Origin: an uncultured Clostridium sp.
GTDB taxonomy: Bacteria; Bacillota; Clostridia; Lachnospirales; Lachnospiraceae
DNA length: 19,048 nucleotides
Assembly: GCA_902464345.1 (NCBI GenBank)
Contig: CABQJA010000023.1
Coordinates: 1 to 19,048, forward strand
Direction: 5' to 3'
Each line of letters opens with the position of its first letter. The first letter of the stretch is position 1. Below the pieces are notes generated by a model. It saw only the letters and a list, made by a program, of their open reading frames with translations, was not told the origin of the DNA and did not search any database. Made by a program: the position numbers and the translations under genes. Positions 13,573 to 19,048 of this stretch are shown one piece after another.

Positions 13573-15621
13573 TCACAGTGTATATTTTCGAATCTTATGT
13601 TTCATAAGGGCCTCATCCCATCTTGGGAATAGGTAAAATGCAAACACGAAATATATAATCACAATGCCCGGCAGGCCCCAAAGGGCAGAAGTAATACCTA
13701 AATGCCAGACAAAGAAGCAAACATAGGCAATTGTAAAGAATAGAAAATCAAGGGAGATGCGTCGGATGGCATCGTAATAACGATGTATAACAATCATACG
13801 ATCATCTTCCCGGAGATCTGTAATCTGTTTTCCATTCTCAAACATGACACAATCATAGCTATAAACGCCATGACCAATATCTACATTTTTGATAATTCCA
13901 CGTTCGTATAATGAGAGAAATGCTGCTTTCAGAAACTGATCTGAAAGCGGTGCATCACTGCAGTAATAGGCCAGGCGAGCCTGGTTCCGGAAGCGTTCCT
14001 CTGTGCGTGACAAGAGAATTATATAATAAATTCCGGTTGTAATCAAAAGAATCAGGCAGAAAAATAGAAACCAATTCTGATTTGGAATACGGATGAAATC
14101 GGAGATTGGAAGCATAAACTGCAGGATTCCAATAATAATTGTAAATGCTGTCAGAGTTGTCAGGACGATACCGGCAATTGTCCACTGATATTGATATCGA
14201 TCGATCCGGGCATAGAAAATATACCGGATACAATCAGCGGAACAGTTCGGAAGCTGAGTAAATCCATGATGATGAAACGAATCAGTTGCCACATCATAGT
14301 CCCAACTGTAAATCTTTCCTTCACCGGAAGCAACGGTTCCCTTTTTAGCCGGATCGTCAGTATGTAAGGGATGTTGTTTATCATAATGAACTGCATATTG
14401 GCGATTCAGGAGATGATCGCATTCCAGATAAATAACCAGAGACAGTGCGGCTCCTGCAATGAATAATGGCAGGCTGTGGAAAATCAGACCCAGGCCGATA
14501 AAAATCAGCCAGAGCAGTCCTTCTGAAAAAATGCAGATTTTTCGCTTTAGATCATAAGTTTTAAAATGCTGGCTATTTGCCTGAAAGCGGTGATAGCGGG
14601 AGGTGGCATCATTCAGTAAGAATTCTTCCTCCGGCAATAGCTGTAACCGGTACTCGGCAGATTTTTTAGCGAGGGAAAAGGGAATCTTTCGCAGAGAAAA
14701 AAGTGCCAGTGATATTAATAACATGAAAAGCAGGAAAGCGAAGCTTTCCGGATGATAAGACTCCCATGTATAGGCATTGGCGAATGGCATAATAAGCAGA
14801 ACCATCTGCAGTGCTGTCAGGCAGATTAGGGTAATCGTTACAACGTGATAGCCGGTATGCAGTCTGCGGTACTTCTTTGAAAGGGTGATATCCCGATCAG
14901 AACCGATGTTGATCGAAGCTTCCGGTTCCGATGTCGGATATTCCGGAGTTAAGGTGGTATCGCATAAAAGATTAGCAGTCATATAATCGTGAAAACTAGT
15001 CTCATTGAACAAACTGTATAAAAGAACAAGTGCCAGTCTGGTGCTGATACTGTCTGCTTTACATTCTGCAAAAATATATGTGAGTGCGGGTTCTGCAAGG
15101 GTAAGGTCTTTCAGATAGTGATCTAAGATTTCTGTGATTTCCGGGATGTCTATTTCCGAAGAATGTGCGGTAGATTGATTCTGAATCAGATTGTCTATTC
15201 GAAGCGACAATTTTTTGGAGTCTATGGAGTTCAGTAACATCCGAATCTGTTTCGGCTGATTCTTGCCGGAATAATTTTTCTGAAATAAATTCGATAGAAA
15301 CTGGCTGTATTTACTGCTCGTCGGAAACGGTTCCGTACGGTGAATTATGTAGTAAAGCAGCGGATTCTCATATTGCGTGTCACGTGTCAGATCAATATGA
15401 GATAGCCTGTGAATAAAATCATCTGTAAATATGGACTGTGCAAGAATCTCCTCTTCCGAGGAATCCGGTGTCAGGCATTCTGCAAAAAAGAATAATGAAT
15501 ATGCCATAGTCCGGTTTGACGGTTTCCCTAAATCATATGAAAAAGGATTCATCTTCAGTACATTCGTACAAATCGTTTCTACCGATGGAACAGTATCAGA
15601 TACTGCGTTGCGAAAATTCAT
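13573..15621 (-). CDS. large membrane protein of unknown function
   Basis: A 682-residue protein I do not recognise. Residues 1-255 are soluble, helical and without a signal peptide. About eight membrane segments follow, near 257-280, 293-310, 364-382, 385-400, 481-505, 516-537, 624-642 and 646-665, with a cytoplasmic-looking block at 310-360, a His/Asp-rich loop at 405-460 and a compact domain at about 540-620 (DQFLKAAFLSLYERGII then GVYSYDCVMFENG). No known catalytic motif was found. The start is ATG 15621, seven nt after the GGGGG site; the in-frame ATG at 15627 is too close to it. Divergent from the HTH-like gene at 15812 and upstream of the MFS gene. Confidence 0.75.
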   Translation of the reverse strand: MNFRNAVSDTVPSVETICTNVLKMNPFSYDLGKPSNRTMAYSLFFFAECLTPDSSEEEILAQSIFTDDFIHRLSHIDLTRDTQYENPLLYYIIHRTEPFPTSSKYSQFLSNLFQKNYSGKNQPKQIRMLLNSIDSKKLSLRIDNLIQNQSTAHSSEIDIPEITEILDHYLKDLTLAEPALTYIFAECKADSISTRLALVLLYSLFNETSFHDYMTANLLCDTTLTPEYPTSEPEASINIGSDRDITLSKKYRRLHTGYHVVTITLICLTALQMVLLIMPFANAYTWESYHPESFAFLLFMLLISLALFSLRKIPFSLAKKSAEYRLQLLPEEEFLLNDATSRYHRFQANSQHFKTYDLKRKICIFSEGLLWLIFIGLGLIFHSLPLFIAGAALSLVIYLECDHLLNRQYAVHYDKQHPLHTDDPAKKGTVASGEGKIYSWDYDVATDSFHHHGFTQLPNCSADCIRYIFYARIDRYQYQWTIAGIVLTTLTAFTIIIGILQFMLPISDFIRIPNQNWFLFFCLILLITTGIYYIILLSRTEERFRNQARLAYYCSDAPLSDQFLKAAFLSLYERGIIKNVDIGHGVYSYDCVMFENGKQITDLREDDRMIVIHRYYDAIRRISLDFLFFTIAYVCFFVWHLGITSALWGLPGIVIIYFVFAFYLFPRWDEALMKHKIRKYTL

Positions 15622-15811
15622 AAACATTCCCCCAATTCCCGTATTACTAAGTGTTCTGTAATGCTTCGTAATCTAGCTATCGGTCGCCGTAAAGGCTATT
15701 TTAGAGACAGATCAACGGTTCACATGTAGCATTTGCAACGACAAAAGTAAATTAAGTTTAGCATATTCTACAATACCTGACAAGAGAGGAAGCGGAAGGG
15801 GATGAAAATGA

Positions 15812-16261
15812 GTGACAAACATCGAAAGCGAAATACAGGCATATCTGGATGAACATTATGTACAGAAACCGAAGATGAATTTCCGAAAATATGTATTAAC
15901 ACGGATGCAGGAAATGTTGGATAAAAAGCAGTTTCTTAAGGAATGCAGTATTTATCAACGGGGCAGTATTGACCGCAGGGTCCACAATAAGTTAAAACAT
16001 GCAACCGATCAATATAAGCCATATAAGACAACTGCAATGGCATATTGTCTGGCATTGGGACTTAGCATTCGGGAGGCAGAACAGCTGCTTTATCTGGCGG
16101 GATATCATTTTGAGGAAGGAAGCCTGACGGATCAGATCGTGAAATATTGTCTGGAAAAGGGAATCTATTCTGCAGACGTGGTAAATAATGAAATCTGTTA
16201 TTTTTCGGAAATATACGGACTGAAGAAGACGGAACTGGTTGGGTCTGTTGCGAGAGAATGA
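15812..16261 (+). CDS. small HTH-like protein of the macro-domain-associated C-terminal type
   Basis: 149 residues. The C-terminal two thirds (YQRGSIDRRVHNKL, YKPYKTTAMAYCLALGLSIREAEQLLYLAGY, LTDQIVKYCLEKGIY) follow a pattern I know, from memory, from the XRE-like helical region attached to macro-domain and other proteins in Clostridia: a divergent HTH in which the basic IDRR and KPYKTT helices would contact DNA. The N-terminal 40 residues are a separate helix pair. The start is GTG 15812, about 9 nt after GGAAGGGGA; an overlapping ATG at 15802 opens another frame that ends after 16 codons. It lies between the divergent membrane-protein gene and the secreted-protein gene, where a local regulator would be expected. 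DNA binding is inferred, not shown. Confidence 0.7.
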   Translation: MTNIESEIQAYLDEHYVQKPKMNFRKYVLTRMQEMLDKKQFLKECSIYQRGSIDRRVHNKLKHATDQYKPYKTTAMAYCLALGLSIREAEQLLYLAGYHFEEGSLTDQIVKYCLEKGIYSADVVNNEICYFSEIYGLKKTELVGSVARE

Positions 16262-16265
16262 CGGA

Positions 16266-16290
16266 AATGTCTTGTGTGAAAAGACCTAAA
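16266..16290 (+). promoter_or_regulatory. 25-nt motif, copy 1, upstream of the secreted-protein gene
   Basis: AATGTC, seven variable bases, then AAAAGACCTAAA. It matches 19006-19030 at 20 of 25 positions, with both ends identical. It begins 5 nt after the preceding stop codon and ends 65 nt before ATG 16356. A possible -10 TACAAT at 16306-16311 follows, with no consensus -35; the AAGACCTAAA part lies about where a -35 or activator site would be. In this copy GTCTT and AAGAC also form an inverted pair. Confidence 0.5.
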
Positions 16291-16355
16291 ATCCGGAGAA
16301 ATGATTACAATAAATGATGGATAGAGAAAACAAATAGAAAAGGAGGAGACAAATT

Positions 16356-18728
16356 ATGAAGCAGAAAGTAAGAAACAGAAAACGATGGCTTGGAATTCTG
16401 ATAGCACTTGCAGTGGTACTGACAAGTACAGGGATTCTGACGCCTGCGACGAAGGTATCAGCAAGTGGGTATGATTCTGCAAGTGCCACTGCATATGCAA
16501 GACAATGGGGTGGATCAAGGAGAAATCCCGCTTATAACGATTATACAGGATCCGGTGGTGACTGTATGAATTTCGTATCCCAATGTTTGAGGGCCGGTGG
16601 CCTTGAGCTTGGTGGTGACTGGCAGCCATATACCAGTTCCTGGGTAGGAGTTCCCAGTTTTGTAAGAGCAATGCAGGCAAGGGGATATCAGGTAATTGAA
16701 AATCCGACTGCAGATCAAATCTATCCCGGCAATCCGGTTATTTATGAGTGGAAGGGAAAGAATTATTGGGGGCATGCAACCATTTGTATTGGATATAATA
16801 GCAATGGTGTTCCAATTGTAACTGGTCATACAAGGGATATTGATGAACGTGTATGGAACTATGGAGCAGGAAGCGCCAATAAAATGTGTACCATCCTGAT
16901 CAATCGCGGTGGCGTGAGCTCTGATACCCCGGTCTATTTGGGAGATAACTTCTATGCCTATATTCGTAGTAATCTGGCAGAGAAGCCATTGACCAATGAT
17001 TCCAGAAATGTATCTATCCGCAGTTATGGTGACAGCCGGGAGGCAATTAAACGTCAGATCTGGAACTTCGTTCGCCAGAGTGATGGCTCTTATATTATCT
17101 ACAGCTGTCTGGACGGAAATGTGTTAGAGGTAGAAGGAGCGGGAACCGGTTCCGGTGCAAATGTACAGACATTAGGTTACTGGGGACACCCTGCACAGCG
17201 ATGGTTTGTTTATGGTAGTTATGGAAACTACCGGTTGAGGGCGCAATGCACGGAATGCGTTCTGGATGTGGCGAACTCCGGAAAAGAGGATGGGACTAAT
17301 ATTCAGATGTGTGCATATAACGGCTATCAGGCGCAGTCATTCAGCATAGATCAGGTCAATGCATCCATAATCCTGCCGGATAACCCGGCAAATGTGGGAG
17401 ATGATTTCTATGCCTATATTTACAGCAATCTGGCAAGTAAGGTTTTGACGAATGACTCCAGCAATGTATCTATCCGCAGTAAAGGAAACTGTGATAATAT
17501 CAGACGTCAGATCTGGCATTTCGTTCGTCGAAGTGATGGAGCTTATGTTATTTACAATTGTCTGGATGGAAATGTACTGGATGTGCAGGGCGCAGGGACT
17601 GTATCCGGAATTAATGTACAGACTTATGGATATTGGGGGCATCCTGCTCAGCATTGGTATCTATATGGAAACACCGGTACCTGTCAGCTGCAGTCACAGT
17701 GCTCGGAGTGCATTCTTGATATTGCAAACTCTGAGCAGGGTGAAGGAAGCAATGTTCAGATGTGTAGAAGTAACGGAAATAAGGCACAGTTATTCTCTAT
17801 AGAAAAGACAGCGAATCCGGACGCACCGGCACCGAATCCACCGGCACCATCGGTGGTAAAGGTCTCAAAAATAACATTAAATAAGACCAGTGCCGGTCTT
17901 GTGAAAGGGAAAACATTGCAGTTATCTGCAACAGTGTCTCCGACAAATGCAAGTAACAAAACCGTATCATGGAGCTCTTCCAATAAAACAGTGGCAACGG
18001 TTACATCCGGTGGAAAGATAACCGCAAAGGCAGCAGGAACAGCTACCATTACCTGTACTGCAAAGGATGGAAGTGGCAAAAAGGCAACCTGCAGAGTGAC
18101 GGTGACGAACCCGGCACCGACAGTTGTGAAAGTAACCGGCATCAAACTGAATAAAACCGGTGCAACGCTGGTCAAAGGTGATGCATTGACACTAAAAGCA
18201 ACGGTTACACCGACAAACGCAAGCAATCGGGCAGTTACCTGGAAGTCTTCTAATACGGGTGTGGCAACGGTTACATCCGGAGGTAAAGTGACGGCAAGAG
18301 GTGTTGGAACAGCCACTATTACCTGTACTGCAAAGGATGGCAGCGGTAAGAAGGCAACCTGTAAAATCACAGTACGCAATTATACGAAAACCGAAGCATA
18401 TGTAGCACGCATTTATACAAAGGCATTGGAAAGAAATCCGGAAATCGCAGGATTAAAATACTGGACTGCAGAGATCAATGCAAGACGTAAGACGCCGGTA
18501 CAGGTGGCAGAGCAGTTCTTCTTTGCACCGGAATTCACGAATAAGAAGTTAAATAATACAGCCTATGTAAAGGTGCTCTATCGGACCTTTATGGGACGAG
18601 AAGCAGATCGAGGAGGCTTGAACTACTGGGTAGGTCGTCTGAACCGGGGTGAAAGCAGGAAGAGTGTATTAGAAGCATTTGCTGGCTGTCCGGAGTTCCG
18701 GAAGATCGTAAAGAGCTTCGGATTGTAG
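16356..18728 (+). CDS. secreted multidomain protein: amidase-like, two ricin-type lectin, two BIG2, DUF4214
   Basis: 790 residues with a Sec signal peptide (basic RNRKR, hydrophobic 11-28, likely cut after VSA near 36). Residues 38-185 are an Amidase_6-like Cys/His domain with GGDCMNFVSQC (C70) and WGHATICIGY (H140), a fold tied to peptide or cell-wall amide hydrolysis. Two ricin-type beta-trefoil repeats follow (about 195-332 and 346-483, period 151 residues; QRW and QHW motifs), suggesting carbohydrate binding. After a Pro-rich linker come two BIG2 domains (501-583, 591-673, period 90) and a DUF4214 domain (about 678-785, two GLxYW units). There is no LPXTG or surface-layer anchor. AAAAGGAGGAG precedes the ATG. 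Probably an extracellular or wall-bound glycan-targeting hydrolase; the substrate is unknown. Confidence 0.92.
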   Translation: MKQKVRNRKRWLGILIALAVVLTSTGILTPATKVSASGYDSASATAYARQWGGSRRNPAYNDYTGSGGDCMNFVSQCLRAGGLELGGDWQPYTSSWVGVPSFVRAMQARGYQVIENPTADQIYPGNPVIYEWKGKNYWGHATICIGYNSNGVPIVTGHTRDIDERVWNYGAGSANKMCTILINRGGVSSDTPVYLGDNFYAYIRSNLAEKPLTNDSRNVSIRSYGDSREAIKRQIWNFVRQSDGSYIIYSCLDGNVLEVEGAGTGSGANVQTLGYWGHPAQRWFVYGSYGNYRLRAQCTECVLDVANSGKEDGTNIQMCAYNGYQAQSFSIDQVNASIILPDNPANVGDDFYAYIYSNLASKVLTNDSSNVSIRSKGNCDNIRRQIWHFVRRSDGAYVIYNCLDGNVLDVQGAGTVSGINVQTYGYWGHPAQHWYLYGNTGTCQLQSQCSECILDIANSEQGEGSNVQMCRSNGNKAQLFSIEKTANPDAPAPNPPAPSVVKVSKITLNKTSAGLVKGKTLQLSATVSPTNASNKTVSWSSSNKTVATVTSGGKITAKAAGTATITCTAKDGSGKKATCRVTVTNPAPTVVKVTGIKLNKTGATLVKGDALTLKATVTPTNASNRAVTWKSSNTGVATVTSGGKVTARGVGTATITCTAKDGSGKKATCKITVRNYTKTEAYVARIYTKALERNPEIAGLKYWTAEINARRKTPVQVAEQFFFAPEFTNKKLNNTAYVKVLYRTFMGREADRGGLNYWVGRLNRGESRKSVLEAFAGCPEFRKIVKSFGL
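16941..17805 (+). repeat. tandem internal duplication encoding the two lectin domains
   Basis: Two homologous units 453 nt apart. For example the CLDGNVLEVEGAG codons near 17105 recur as CLDGNVLDVQGAG near 17558. Moderate divergence indicates an old duplication. Confidence 0.8.
17856..18375 (+). repeat. tandem internal duplication encoding the two BIG2 domains
   Basis: Two units with a 270-nt period. The segments around 17991 and 18261 (GTGGCAACGGTTACATCCGG in both) and the TITCTAKDGSGKKATC codons are nearly identical in DNA, pointing to recent duplication or gene conversion. Confidence 0.85.
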
Positions 18729-18782
18729 GGATAGGATATCCGGTAAGTAGGGGATATATGCAAACTACATATTACAGATGGT

Positions 18783-18807
18783 CTGAGGTCGCAAAATGTG
18801 ACCTCGG
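18783..18807 (+). terminator. hairpin after the secreted-protein gene, weak terminator
   Basis: An 11-bp stem with two wobble pairs and a 3-nt AAA loop, 55 nt after the stop. The following sequence (ATTCTCT) lacks a proper T-tract, so termination is only possible, not clear. Confidence 0.35.
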
Positions 18808-19005
18808 ATTCTCTAAGGCTGGATGTTGTGAGAGCGAAGCTCGGCCAAATTCCTTCATTTTCAACCTGCAGTTCCAGGTTCAGATAGGTATTGTTATAGT
18901 GTAATCAATCTGTCCGGTAGCGGCTTCAAGCTGCTCTGAAAAGATAGTGTCAGAAGACAAGGAAGTAAAAAGCGGTTACTGTCAAAAAATAATAAAAAAG
19001 GCGGG

Positions 19006-19030
19006 AATGTCGCTTGCAAAAAGACCTAAA
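19006..19030 (+). promoter_or_regulatory. 25-nt motif, copy 2, at the window edge
   Basis: Same AATGTC, seven variable bases, then AAAAGACCTAAA as at 16266-16290. An AT-rich run (18981-19000) lies directly upstream. It probably precedes another gene just outside the window, which would make it a shared upstream element. Confidence 0.45.
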
Positions 19031-19048
19031 TGAAATAAAGATACAGTA

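Larger units (their letters stand above)
18729..19048. other. 320-nt region without a convincing gene, several hairpins
   Basis: No ORF here is credible; a 48-codon frame from ATG 18758 has a Shine-Dalgarno-like AGGGG but Cys-rich, unconserved-looking content. Four hairpins are visible: an 11-bp stem at 18783-18807 (GAGGTCGCA / TGTGACCTC core, no T-run), GAGC-GAA-GCTC at 18826-18836, AACCTG / CAGGTT at 18863-18880, and AGCGGCT / AGCTGCT at 18919-18935. The first may end the secreted-protein transcript. The stretch could be a leader or small RNA for a gene beyond the window, or decayed sequence. Confidence 0.45.

Noticed and set aside
17756..18379. 207-residue minus-strand frame with two repeated Val/Pro-rich units
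   Set aside because: The repeats are the reverse reading of the two BIG2 domains; there is no independent evidence for a gene.
18735..18755. CCGGTAAGTAGGGG, reminiscent of the c-di-GMP-I riboswitch 3' part
   Set aside because: The required 5' half and the tetraloop stem are missing, so a GEMM riboswitch is not supported.
18758..18904. 48-codon ORF after the secreted-protein gene with AGGGG upstream
   Set aside because: Cys-rich, irregular composition and internal RNA hairpins make coding unlikely; no recognisable family.

Overview
The window is a bacterial chromosome segment that looks like a gut-type Firmicute of the family Lachnospiraceae (Clostridia). This rests on the gene order decarboxylase-tmk-yaaR-holB-ricT-trmN6-rsmI (the Gram-positive yaaO-tmk-yaaR-holB-yaaT-yabB-yabC neighbourhood), the strong AGGAGG ribosome binding sites, the moderate GC with AT-rich accessory genes, and surface-protein domains typical of the group. 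The genus cannot be fixed from sequence reading alone.

Region 1 (1-5026): an Orn/Lys/Arg-type decarboxylase, a small polytopic membrane protein, and a three-gene polar amino acid ABC importer (lipoprotein, permease, ATPase) with its own promoter. A terminator-like hairpin lies after the binding-protein gene. The binding protein appears circularly permuted, and the ATPase carries an extra helical segment of about 65-70 residues between Walker A and the Q-loop.

Region 2 (5064-9001): a tight housekeeping operon, tmk, yaaR, holB, ricT, trmN6, for dTMP synthesis, clamp loading, Ric-complex function and tRNA modification.

Region 3 (9002-11355): AT-rich accessory DNA between trmN6 and rsmI. The first piece is a 990-bp unit bounded by a 48-nt direct repeat (47/48) of the trmN6 3' coding end. 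It has its own promoter, a free-standing JAB/MPN-like metallo-domain protein, an overlapping 58-residue protein and an intrinsic terminator. The second piece is a HigBA-type toxin-antitoxin locus whose toxin is broken by an internal deletion and frameshift, while the fused HTH/ImmA-metallopeptidase antitoxin is intact.

Region 4 (11380-15621): rsmI resumes the housekeeping set. It runs tail to tail, with a 41-bp overlap, into a minus-strand MFS transporter gene. A good plus-strand terminator lies inside the 5' end of the MFS gene, so rsmI transcripts may continue as antisense RNA. Upstream of MFS on the same strand is a large membrane protein of unknown function.

Region 5 (15812-19048): divergent from that, a small HTH-like protein and a 790-residue secreted protein (amidase-like domain, two ricin-type lectin domains, two BIG2 domains, DUF4214). 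The final 320 nt have no convincing gene but hold several hairpins, and end with a second copy of a 25-nt motif also found just upstream of the secreted-protein gene.
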